64,000 bases of DNA from an uncultured Bacteroidales bacterium (GTDB lineage: Bacteria > Bacteroidota > Bacteroidia > Bacteroidales > Muribaculaceae), in NCBI GenBank assembly GCA_947644715.1, contig CANSAP010000006.1, forward strand, positions 1 to 64,000, written 5' to 3'. Positions 28,947 through 39,100 of the stretch are shown piece by piece (positions within the stretch are counted from its first letter, which is position 1; the number at the start of each line of letters is the position of its first letter). The position numbers and the translations under genes are program-made. Below the pieces are notes generated by a model. The model made no database searches. It saw nothing but the letters and a program-made list of their open reading frames with translations, and was not told the origin of the DNA.

Positions 28947-31811
28947 TTGAATCGTTACGTACTTTCGGTTGTGCGCATTGCCGCTCTCCTGCTGGGGGCG
29001 GCAATGGCCGCACCTGCATTCGCCCAATCCACCTCTCTGAATGAAGAGATTAAGCTCCCGGCTGAGGCCCGCGAGGGGCGCCTGAAGAACGGGCTGCGTT
29101 ATCTTATTCTCCCCAACGACATTCCGGCCGGACGCGTGGAATTCCGGCTGGTGTGGCGCGTGGGAGCGCTCCAGCAGGAGGAGGACCAGGGGGGCGCCGC
29201 TCATTTCCTGGAGCATCTGGCGTTCGGAGGATCCACTCACTTCCCCGGCCGCAGCGCCGTGGCCTATCTGGAATCAATGGGAATGAAGTATGGAGTGGAC
29301 ATCAATGCTTTCACCGGCCATGACCGCACCATCTACATGTTTGCAGCTCCGGCCGACTCTTTACGTAACAACGGCTTTGCAAAGCCACTGGGCATCATCC
29401 GCGACTGGATTGACCAACTGACCATCAACCCGGCACGCGTGGAAACTGAAAAGGGGATTATCCTGGAGGAGCTGCGCAGCTTCTATCAGGAGGATCCCTT
29501 CTACGACCTGAAAATCGGTCAAAACCGTTACAGCCAACGGATGCCTCTGGGCACTCCGGAGGAAATCCGCCGGATGACCGCCGACCGTCTCCGCAGCTAC
29601 TACGACACCTGGTATGCCCCCCGCTTTGCCTCGGTGGTCATTGTGGGTGATCTGGACCCTGACTCTCTTGAGCGCGAATTGACCGATATGCTGGCTCCCA
29701 TTCCGGCGCGGCCCGACCCCGGCTTTCGCTCCTATCCGCTGGAATACAGCCCGTCGCGCAACATTATGCTTGACATTGACTCTCTCGCCTCGCGCGACGA
29801 GGTGGAGTTCATTGTTCCTCATCCGGGCATAGTCACACACACGCTCGCCGATGCCCGCCGGCGCGAATTGAATGCTGTCGTCACAGCTGCTCTCGCCAAG
29901 CGTCTTGCTGACCGGGGAATCAAGACCGATGTGAGCGACGCCTGGTATCTGGGCGACACCAATCATCTGGTGCTGACCGCCCGCAGCAGCGCCGGGCTTC
30001 CGATTGATTCCTGCATAGCTCTGACTGCCCGCGAGGTCAAGGGCGCGCTCCGCTTCGGCTTCCTCCCTGAGGAGATTGAGTATCATGCCGGGCGCGCCGC
30101 AGGGCGCCTCGACAATTCCGCTCACTCGGATTATTCATCTGCAGCATGGTGTGAGGAGCTTGCTGACCGCTACCTCTCCGGCGACAGCTATGTCACTGAC
30201 TCCGATCAGCTCACGCGCCTGCGCGAAGCCGTGGCCGGCATCTCGGCCGCCGAGGCTGATTCGCTGCTGCTGGTCTGGATGGATTGCATGGACAAGTCGC
30301 TGCTGCTGGCGGTGCGCACATCTCCCGACCGAGCCTCCCGCCTGTCTCTCGACCACCTGACCCGGGCCTGGGCCGACGGCTTCAACAGCGAGCCGCTCCC
30401 TTACGCGTTCGCCGCTCCCGAGGCTACGCCCCGACGCGAGATTGCGGCTCCGCCAATTCTGACCACCCCCCGGCAGCCCCGCCCGGAGGCTATCATCAAC
30501 CGGGAAGTGCTTTCCCCTTTGGAGCTGCACACATACACCCTGACTAACGGGATGCAGCTCGCCGTGCGCCGAACCACCGATGATGGCCCGGCCATGTTTG
30601 CAATGGTTGCTCCGGGTGGCTTCAGCTCCATTCCCGCTGACCGCCTCCCCCTGCTCGGCGATGCCGCAAGCTATATTGACCTGGGGGGAATCGCCGCCAT
30701 GCCTTACGAGGAGTTGTCTGACTACATGTATGAGAGCGGACTCACCCTCAGCACTGCCATCGAAAAAGACTGGCACGGTTTTCTCGGCGCGTTTGAGCCG
30801 GCTCGCCACACGGAGTTCTTCAATCTCCTCCATGAGAAAATCCTCCACCCGGAATTGCGCTATGAGGACTTCGAGGAGATTCGTCTCTCCATGCTCGAGG
30901 ATGCAGGTAAGGAGTCGATGCTCGAAAAGATGCTGAACCGCGCCCCGGACCGCCGACTGCGTGCACGCCTCGACGAGCTGATGGGCAACTCACTCCCCTC
31001 CTCCGCCCCCACTGACACTGCTGCTCTCAAGCGCAACATCCGCAACATGAGCCTCGACAGCATCGCCGCTTTCTATCAGAAACTCTATCTGAACCCCGAG
31101 CGCTGCACATTTATCGTGGCCGGCAACTGCAATCCCGATTCAATCGCCGCTGACTTCGCGGCTCTCTTTTCCGACCTGCCCGCTGCCTCGCAGACCCTCA
31201 CCCGCTTCTCCCCCCTCAGTCTGCCGCAGAAGACTCTGGTGGAGCAGTTTCCCAACGAGAACCCTTCGCAGACCGAATTCGACTACATCTTCTTTTCCTC
31301 TTACTCTCCCGGCCTGCGCAACTCCCTCATTCTTAAAATCATGAATGCTCTGCTCGGCAACCGCGTCATCAGCGAATTGCGCGAAAGCCGCTCGCTGGTC
31401 TATTCCCCTTACGTGGGGCTGACCTATGAGGGATTGCCGCGCGGCTACTGCTACTTCGACATCAATTCCTCTGCCGACAATGCCAACATGGAAGCTGTCG
31501 AAGCGGCTCTGCGCGATGTGATTCACTCCCTGCGCTCCACTCCCCCGACAGCCTCGGAGCTGGAGGCAATCAAGCTCTCATGCAAAATTGCCAAGCGCGA
31601 GACACTCACCCCCTATTCCCCCTCAGCTTGGCGCACCACCCTGATTTCCCTGCTGAAAAACGGCGAGAGTTTCTCTGACTTTAATAACTACGACTCCATA
31701 ATTGACTCCATCACTCCCGAAGAGATTCAGCAGGCTTTCGATTCGATGATTACGCCTGACCTCTATCTGCTTCTCTACATGAGCCGACAAACCATTCCTC
31801 ACCATGATTAA
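28947..31811 (+). CDS. M16 family zinc peptidase (pitrilysin/insulinase-like)
   Basis: Inverted zinc motif HFLEH in AAHFLEHLAFGGSTHFPG; signal peptide ending APAFAQ; 954 aa consistent with fused M16 halves; TTG start. Confidence 0.95.
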   Translation: MNRYVLSVVRIAALLLGAAMAAPAFAQSTSLNEEIKLPAEAREGRLKNGLRYLILPNDIPAGRVEFRLVWRVGALQQEEDQGGAAHFLEHLAFGGSTHFPGRSAVAYLESMGMKYGVDINAFTGHDRTIYMFAAPADSLRNNGFAKPLGIIRDWIDQLTINPARVETEKGIILEELRSFYQEDPFYDLKIGQNRYSQRMPLGTPEEIRRMTADRLRSYYDTWYAPRFASVVIVGDLDPDSLERELTDMLAPIPARPDPGFRSYPLEYSPSRNIMLDIDSLASRDEVEFIVPHPGIVTHTLADARRRELNAVVTAALAKRLADRGIKTDVSDAWYLGDTNHLVLTARSSAGLPIDSCIALTAREVKGALRFGFLPEEIEYHAGRAAGRLDNSAHSDYSSAAWCEELADRYLSGDSYVTDSDQLTRLREAVAGISAAEADSLLLVWMDCMDKSLLLAVRTSPDRASRLSLDHLTRAWADGFNSEPLPYAFAAPEATPRREIAAPPILTTPRQPRPEAIINREVLSPLELHTYTLTNGMQLAVRRTTDDGPAMFAMVAPGGFSSIPADRLPLLGDAASYIDLGGIAAMPYEELSDYMYESGLTLSTAIEKDWHGFLGAFEPARHTEFFNLLHEKILHPELRYEDFEEIRLSMLEDAGKESMLEKMLNRAPDRRLRARLDELMGNSLPSSAPTDTAALKRNIRNMSLDSIAAFYQKLYLNPERCTFIVAGNCNPDSIAADFAALFSDLPAASQTLTRFSPLSLPQKTLVEQFPNENPSQTEFDYIFFSSYSPGLRNSLILKIMNALLGNRVISELRESRSLVYSPYVGLTYEGLPRGYCYFDINSSADNANMEAVEAALRDVIHSLRSTPPTASELEAIKLSCKIAKRETLTPYSPSAWRTTLISLLKNGESFSDFNNYDSIIDSITPEEIQQAFDSMITPDLYLLLYMSRQTIPHHD

Positions 31812-32679
31812 GACCTTAGTATTCAGCTCTCTTATCCTCTCAGCCTCCCTCTGCGCATCCGCTCAGTCGCCGGTCGCTTACCGCCTGTTTGACAACCGGG
31901 GGCAGGAGGTATCCTTCACCCAAATGACCGATTCCCTCTCCCGCGCCGACGTCGTCTTCATTGGCGAGAACCACAACTGCCCCATAGCCCATTGGATGGA
32001 GTATAAGATTACTGAGGACCTCCATGGGCGTCGCGGCCCCTCCCTCGTGCTTGGAGAAGAGATGATGGAGGCTGACAATCAGCTGATTCTTGACGAATAC
32101 ATGCAGCGCCTCATCAGCTATGACCGCTTTGAGGCTGAAGCTCGGCTGTGGCCGAATTATTCGACTGACTATTACCCGGTTATCCTCTACGCCAAAGAGC
32201 ATTCCATCCCCTTTGTGGCCACCAACGTGCCCCGCCGCTATGCGAATGCCGTCAGCCAGGAGGGGCTTGCCTGCCTCGACTCCCTGTCAGACGAAGCCAA
32301 GAGATTCATCGCTCCGCTGCCCATTACGTTCAGCTACGACTCCGCCACCGACGACCGCTTCGCCGCCATGCAGATGCTGAGCCGCCGCTCCCCCGAAGAG
32401 ATGCGTCGGCTCTCGGAGGCTCAGGCCCTGAAAGATGCCACCATGGCCTGGTTCATCTCCCGAAATCTGCCGAAAAACGGTCTCTTCCTCCACATCAACG
32501 GCTCCATGCACTCCAACAGCCGCGAAGGCATAATTCCCTATCTGCTCGAATATGCCCCCGGGCTGAACATAGCCACAGTCACCTCTCTGCGTCTCGATGA
32601 CCCCGCTGACCTGACTGACTACCTCGGCCTGGCGGACTTTTACATCGTGGTTCCCGAAGACTTCCCGACGAGCTACTGA
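31804..32679 (+). CDS. ChaN family (heme-binding-type) protein
   Basis: VVFIGENHNCPIAHWMEYKI...LVLGEEMMEADNQ..DEYMQ..YPVILYAKEHSIPFVATNVPRRYANAVSQEG; signal peptide; 8-nt overlap with the M16 gene. Confidence 0.88.
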   Translation: MIKTLVFSSLILSASLCASAQSPVAYRLFDNRGQEVSFTQMTDSLSRADVVFIGENHNCPIAHWMEYKITEDLHGRRGPSLVLGEEMMEADNQLILDEYMQRLISYDRFEAEARLWPNYSTDYYPVILYAKEHSIPFVATNVPRRYANAVSQEGLACLDSLSDEAKRFIAPLPITFSYDSATDDRFAAMQMLSRRSPEEMRRLSEAQALKDATMAWFISRNLPKNGLFLHINGSMHSNSREGIIPYLLEYAPGLNIATVTSLRLDDPADLTDYLGLADFYIVVPEDFPTSY

Positions 32680-32733
32680 CCCGCCGCCGTTGGGAATTTG
32701 AAAAATTTGGTGTAAATTTGCAGTTAATTCCCA

Positions 32734-34182
32734 ATGGCATCACAAGGTCAACATATCGAGCAACACCTGGGTCAGCACCTGCAACAGCGTCTCACGCCGC
32801 TGCAGGTGCGCTTCGTGCGTATGCTCGAGATGAACCGCAGTGAGGCCGACGAAGCCGTCGAAAAGGAGCTGGCCGACAATCCCGCGCTGGAACAGATTGA
32901 CGACTCCCTGCCCGAGACACCCACCGAGCATGGCGACCGCTTCCGTGAATCCTCAGAAGACCTCCAACGCAAGGACTATGCCGACCCCGACGAGATTCCC
33001 TGGTACAGACTGCGCACCCCCGACTCCGGCCGCACGGACATCTACATCCCGGTGACCCCCGACGACGGCGACGACCTGTACTCCTCTCTTCTCACCCAGC
33101 TCTCGGAGCTGCACCTCTCGCCCGAGGTCAGGGACACGGCTGAATACATCATCGACAGTCTCGATGCCAACGGCTATCTCACCCGCTCCCCCGCCGGGAT
33201 GCTAAGCGACATAATCATAGCCACCGGGCGGGAAGTCTCGCCACAGACAATGACGCAGGCTCTGGAGGCTGTGCGCAGCCTGGACCCGGCCGGTGTGGGC
33301 GCCCTGTCGCTCGAACAATGCATGGAGCTGCAACTGCTCCGCCTCCCCCAATCCACCGCACGCGAAGATGCTTTGGAGATTGTGCGCCGCTGCTGGGACT
33401 CTTTTCTCAAGCGCCACTCCCACAAGATTACTTCGCGCCTGCGCATCAGCAGCGAACGCACCGCAGCAGCCGTCGCACTCATTGCCCGCCTGAACCCCAA
33501 GCCGGGAGGCGCCGTGGGGAACGAACGCGGCAGTCGCGCGGCAGCCATCGTCCCCGACTTTATTGTGGACACTGACGATGACGGCTCTCTTACCGTCAGC
33601 CTCGGCGGCCGCAATCCCCGCCTCGCCATCGAAGCCTCATTCGAAAGCGCCATGAAGCTGATGCAGTCGCGCGAAAACCGCAAACCCAAAGGTGCTGACT
33701 ACATAACCGCCCGCTATAACGATGCCCGCGACTTCATTGCCCTCGTCCGCCAACGCCGGGAAACGCTCCTGGCCGTAATCACCGCCATTGCAAAAATCCA
33801 AAAAGAATACTTCCTGACCGGCGACGAGTCCACCCTCCGCCCCATGACACTGAAAGATGTCGCAGCCATAATCGGCAACGACCCCAGCACCGTCTCCCGC
33901 TCCACCTCAGGCAAATACGTCCAGACCCGCGCCGGCATCAAACCGATGCGCTTCTTCTTCTCCGAGGGTTACAGCGTCGATGATGGGGCGGATGTCTCAG
34001 CCCGCCAGGTGCAGGCTGCCCTAAAGAAAATAGTGGAGCAGGAGGATTCGAGCCACCCCCTGAGCGACGAAGCCCTCTGCACGCGCCTGAGCGAACAGGG
34101 CTTCGACGTCAGCCGCCGCACCGTAGCAAAATACAGAGACAGGCTCGGAATACCCGTAGCCCGTCTCCGCAAAACGCATTGA
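32734..34182 (+). CDS. rpoN: RNA polymerase sigma-54 factor
   Basis: N-terminal LQQRLTPLQVRFVRMLEMN, STLRPMTLKDVAAIIGNDPSTVSRSTSGKYVQTRAGIKPMRFFFSEG, C-terminal RRTVAKYRDRLGIPVARLRK. Confidence 0.98.
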   Translation: MASQGQHIEQHLGQHLQQRLTPLQVRFVRMLEMNRSEADEAVEKELADNPALEQIDDSLPETPTEHGDRFRESSEDLQRKDYADPDEIPWYRLRTPDSGRTDIYIPVTPDDGDDLYSSLLTQLSELHLSPEVRDTAEYIIDSLDANGYLTRSPAGMLSDIIIATGREVSPQTMTQALEAVRSLDPAGVGALSLEQCMELQLLRLPQSTAREDALEIVRRCWDSFLKRHSHKITSRLRISSERTAAAVALIARLNPKPGGAVGNERGSRAAAIVPDFIVDTDDDGSLTVSLGGRNPRLAIEASFESAMKLMQSRENRKPKGADYITARYNDARDFIALVRQRRETLLAVITAIAKIQKEYFLTGDESTLRPMTLKDVAAIIGNDPSTVSRSTSGKYVQTRAGIKPMRFFFSEGYSVDDGADVSARQVQAALKKIVEQEDSSHPLSDEALCTRLSEQGFDVSRRTVAKYRDRLGIPVARLRKTH

Positions 34183-34192
34183 GATGTCGGCC

Positions 34193-35436
34193 TTACCGAC
34201 TGAACACCTTATAATGTTGGGTGCCGACTGTGACAATATATAATCCTGAAGGAAGCTGCACTGTGCCGGATGGTCCACGGTACACCGTTTTGCCTCCCAT
34301 ATCAGTAATTGACACTTTATCATCGCCGGTTATCAGAAGTGCACCCTTCAAGCTGCTCACCTTAAATCCGGAACAGGTTATTCTTTCCACGCCATCAGTA
34401 TCCAGCGCCTTAATTACTGCAAAATTCTTCCAAAGCGGAGCCTCCTTATAGACTTCCACCGATTCTGACGGAACCTCAAGCTCACAGCCGGCAGCACACT
34501 TTGCCGCCCAGTCTTCAAACAATATAGCAGGAACAGGTTCATGCAGCCGGATACTCGACAATGCCTCGCAACCGTCAAACACATCGTCCAATTCATCAAT
34601 TTGCCCGGCTGCAATAGTAACCTTCTTCAAGTTTTTGCAAAACTGATAGCTCCCTTTGTTTGTTTGATTTGCACAAGCGCGGCAGGAATGCTCACTTCCT
34701 CAATAGTGGAGTAATCAAACGCCGAATAGCCAATACTCGTCAGCGCTTCCCAATTAGGATATATCCGCACTCCGGAACCATAAAACGCGTATTGACCGAT
34801 TGACGTTACATTCTCCACGCCTGACAGTTCCATTCCCGGTGCAACCTGAGTGCCACATCTGAAAAACGTCTGCGACAAGATAGCAGAACAGCCAAGGCTG
34901 AAGTGCAATTTTTTCATAGAGGAGCAGGACTGAAACGCATTTGGGCCTACCCATTCCACACAATCCGGCAACGTGAGTTCCTCTAACGCACTACAACCGT
35001 GGAACGCTCCTATATCAATCTTTGTTAAAGACTCAGGAAGAGTGACTGATGTCAGCGCGTCACAATTATAAAACGCGCCCACACCGATTTCACTGACAGC
35101 ATAGACGGATGATTCCGGAGAATTGTCGGGACGTACCGATGCCGGAACAGTCACGTCTCCGCGGTATGAATTACCCTTCCAAGAGGTATAATCATACACC
35201 ATTAAATCCCGCTCCGGCCCAACATATGCCGGGGTATCTTTCTTCTCTGTGTTTCCACACACAACGGCTACTGTCTTAGACTCCTCGGAGAGGACTGAAT
35301 AATAAATCCCGTCCACCTCGAAATCATAAGCCTGCCCAACGACGCTACCGTTAGATGTGCTACTCAAGCCAAGCAGGATGAACGTTAGTAATAGAATTTT
35401 CTTCATAGTGCATCGTTTAGAGTTTGTCTGCCACAA
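34193..35436 (-). pseudogene. BspA-like leucine-rich repeat surface protein split by a frameshift
   Basis: ORF 34627-35436 carries signal peptide and LRR_5 repeats (IGVGAFYNCDALTSVTLPESLTKIDIGAFHGCSALEELTLP); ORF 34193-34630 continues LKKVTIAAGQ... to a sorting-like C-terminus. Frames join in the next frame at (CAAA)3. Confidence 0.8.
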
Positions 35437-35668
35437 AGATATAAACTATTATTAAAACCACCAAATAAATTCTAAAAAAAATTAACATCCTATAATTACC
35501 GACATCAGCGATGGATTCAAATAGATATTAAGCAATCTTTGCCACTTGAATTTGTTCGACATTTTGCTTTCTCACATCAGTTCATTACGTCAAATCGCAT
35601 TTCACGCTCTGACTGCGGTCAGCTTCTATAAGCGGACATCCAAGCATTTTGAAATAATGAAAAGGAAT

Positions 35669-35699
35669 TTTGGCGGTTAAAAAATTTGTGTTACCTTTG
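35669..35699 (+). promoter_or_regulatory. Bacteroidetes-type promoter driving the riboswitch transcript
   Basis: -33 TTTG (35669-35672), exactly 19-nt spacer, -7 TACCTTTG (35692-35699). Confidence 0.75.
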
Positions 35700-35960
35700 C
35701 ACCCGAGCAAGGCTCCGAAGCTGTTCGCTATGTGCGGCGGCCGAGGATTAAAAGGGAAAGCCGTGAAATCCGGCTACAGTACCCGCTGCTGTAAGTCTCA
35801 ATTCATCGCACTATGCGCGATGGGTTTCATTCTTCGCCTCGCCTGTGCCTGAGCGCACAGGAGGTCACTGAGTTCCAACCACGGAATTTGGGAAGGCTTG
35901 CGAAGTGATTGAGAGGAGACGAGTCAGAAGACCTGCCATGCCGCGACATAGCCGGAATAC
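35700..35960 (+). promoter_or_regulatory. Cobalamin (AdoCbl-type) riboswitch
   Basis: aaagggaaagccgtgaaatccggctacagtacccgctgctgtaag core plus canonical B12 box AGTCAGAAGACCTGCC at 35922-35937. Boundaries approximate. Confidence 0.95.
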
Positions 35961-36048
35961 TGCGCTTCGGGAATATAGGCTCGGTAATCCTCAATACTCG
36001 TCACTCTCCACCCCACTCCGGCGGGGCGGTTGTGGTGCTACGGAGCAT

Positions 36049-36115
36049 AGGCTTTTCCTGTTATGTCGGTTAACCTGATTTATTCCAATTAACCTATTAA
36101 TAACAGTAAAAGCCT
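36049..36115 (+). promoter_or_regulatory. Inverted repeat between riboswitch and start codon (candidate expression platform)
   Basis: aggcttttcctgtta (36049-36063) and taacagtaaaagcct (36101-36115), 14 of 15 complementary, 8 nt before the ATG. Confidence 0.65.
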
Positions 36116-36123
36116 ATTAATCA

Positions 36124-39100
36124 ATGTCTACAAAGCTACTAAAGCTAACCGCGCTGCTCGCGCTGTTCCTTTGGTTTCCGGCAAGGGCGGATATTCCAAC
36201 CTACGACATGCCGAAAAGGGACATGAAAGATGCGGTGCAGACTGTGGAGGAGCAACTGCTCTTCTACGACCATGGAGGTGCTACGGGTAACATCCAAAGC
36301 CTCTACTACCAGACTCTCTGTGTCTTCAAAAGCGCCAATGAGGGGGATGCCCTCTCAATCACGTTCAACAGTGTCGACCTCAACGGCCCAGTGCTCTACA
36401 TCTATGATGGCGAAATCAGCGCTTACAATAAGGTGACCGAGGGTTATATCGGAACCGTAACCGGCACCGAGACAGCCTCTTTCGAGGCAGCCTCCGGCAC
36501 ACTGTCTGTGCTCTACTATTCCACCGGCTATGCCAACAGCGGTGCCGGTTGGGAAGCCCTGCTTGAGTCTGTCCCCTCCAAGGATATGGAATGGGTGTCG
36601 GCCGCTGCCAACACGGCGTTCTCCACGAATATATATCCCGGCGCCACGACGGTACCGCTCATGTGCGTTGACATGCTCACCGACGGCGGAGGCAATCCCC
36701 TTAATCTCAACAATATAACTTTCGCACTTGAGGGCGACGGCATGGCAGCTTTCAAGAATCTGCGCTGCATGGTGAACCGTGACCAGAACAGTCCCGCCGG
36801 TGGCGACATCTTCGGCGAGGCATTCGATGCAGCAGCCCCAACCATGACCTTCTCCGGCGCTCACGCGCTGAAATCAAAGCACAATTACATCTGGCTTGTG
36901 GCCGACATTGATGTGGCGGCTTCCGCCGGCACATCGGTTTCACCCGTATGCTCTTCTCTGAAAGTAGCTGACGCGGAACGACTGTCAACTCCCCTGACCG
37001 GCTCTGCGGCTGAAATCAAAAACATGCTCTTCATGCCCACGGGCCCGGCCACCTATAAGATTGGCGACACTCCCCTGCTCTTCTATGATGATGGAGGACC
37101 GGAAGGCAACATAACTCTCAATTTCGAGGGCGAAGTGACCTTTGAGCCGGAACATGACGGAAAGAAGGTGCGTGTAGTCTTTGAATCGCTCGACCTGTTC
37201 AACACCTCAACCATCGGCAAAAACGATGTACTGAAGATTTATAACGGCCGTGCGGCCGACAATACGGCGCTGCTCGCCTCGCTGCTCAATGACCCTCTCA
37301 CGATTCATTCCACAGCGGTCGACGGCTCGCTGACCGTAACCTTCCAAAGCCTGACCGGCGTTAATCCGAAGAGCGGTTGGGTGGCTCGTGTCGAGGAGTT
37401 CACTCCGCAGCCCATGACCGTCACCGCCCTGACAGCCACCGGCCTGTCAGGCATCAATACGGCTGCCGGCTCTGCTGCCAAAGCGCTCAGTTTTGAAGCA
37501 ACGACCGTCGGCACCGAACCGGCTGCCACGCTCAACGCCGTGACCCTCAGCCTGGCCGGAAGCACCGCTCCTATTGCATCGGTGAGCCTGACTGACCTCA
37601 ATGGCAATCTCCTCGGGGAGGCTGACGTTACATCTGAGTCCGTCACGCTGACTCTCTCGGCTCCCGTGGCTCTCGGCGAACGCGACAACATCTTCAACGT
37701 CAATATCACTCCGGCAACATCCGCCCTGAGTGGACAGACAATCGCGGCTGCCTTGCAAAATGTTCAACTCAGTTCCGGCAGCATGACCCCCTCAGCCTCC
37801 ACTCCGGCTGCTGTGGAAATCAATAATGTCTGCCAACTGACCCGCGACTATCATGAGCACACAATCTTCGGAGAGTGGACGCTCACCCATGAACCTCACT
37901 CCAACTCTTACCTGGGCTACGACGGCACTGCCGGCGAACGCAAGGTGACCCTGCATCCCGGCACCGAGGGTATGTTCATTGAACTGGAGTTCAATTCCTT
38001 CTACGTAAACTGGCCCACCTGGGGCAACGCACCCTCCTTCAAGGTTTACTCAGGCTCGGAGGCCACCGGCGAACCAATCTGGACCATGACTCAGGCCAAT
38101 GCCAAGACCGGTCCCGAGACCCCGCTCCGCTCATCCTCTGTGGATGGAGCCATGACAATCGTCTTCAATCCCAATGGCAACAACGGAGCCATGGGCCAGG
38201 GTTTCAATGCCGCCGTGCGCGAATACATCCCCGCCCCGATGCAGCTCTCGCAGGTTGAGGTTAGTCAGGCAAGCACCGACCCGGTGCAGAGCGGCGACAC
38301 GAATGTGGCTGTCCTGCGCATCGCCACAACCACTACCGGCGACCTTAACCCCCTCCCCTTCGAGTCGCTCTCCATCGACCTCAAGGATGCCAAGGGAAGC
38401 GTAAAGAGCGCCAAACTCTATTCCACAGGTCGCTCCGATCAGTTCACCACCGGCAATCTGATTGCCACTGCCGATGTGCAGGCCGAGGCCTCTTCCGTAA
38501 CTCTCACCCCGACGGCCACCACCCGCCTTGCGGAAAAAACCTGCTACTATTGGCTCGCATTCGATATGAACGAGCAGATTGAGCCTGGGCATGACATTGA
38601 TGCAGCCGTGACTGAAATGAAGGTCAACGGGGCTGCCGTCTCAGGCATTATCACCCCCGACCCCGAGGGCGCCCGTCCCTCTGTGGCCGTCTATCTCTTC
38701 GACGGCGATGACCGTGTGGTGGATGTCAAGGGGACTCTGCTCTTCTACGACGATGGAGGCGCCACAGGCAAATACACCACTACCCACAAAGGCAAAGTCA
38801 CTTTCCGTCCTGCCGAGGGTGAGATTATCCGCTTTGCCTTCAAGCAGTTCTATACCAATATCAGCGACTACTTCTACGTATACGACGGAGCTGCAGCCTC
38901 CGGTGCACTGCGAGCCAAGCTCTCAAGCTCCAAGACTGACCTGGCTGACATTTTCTCCACCTCTGAGGATGGCTGTCTCTCCGTAGACTTCAATCCCACG
39001 AAGAATAACATCAACGACGGCTGGTATATCGAAGTCTCTTCCGTACGCCCCGAACCGCTTCACATCGCCACAGCCGAATTGACGGCTGTCGAGGATGCCC

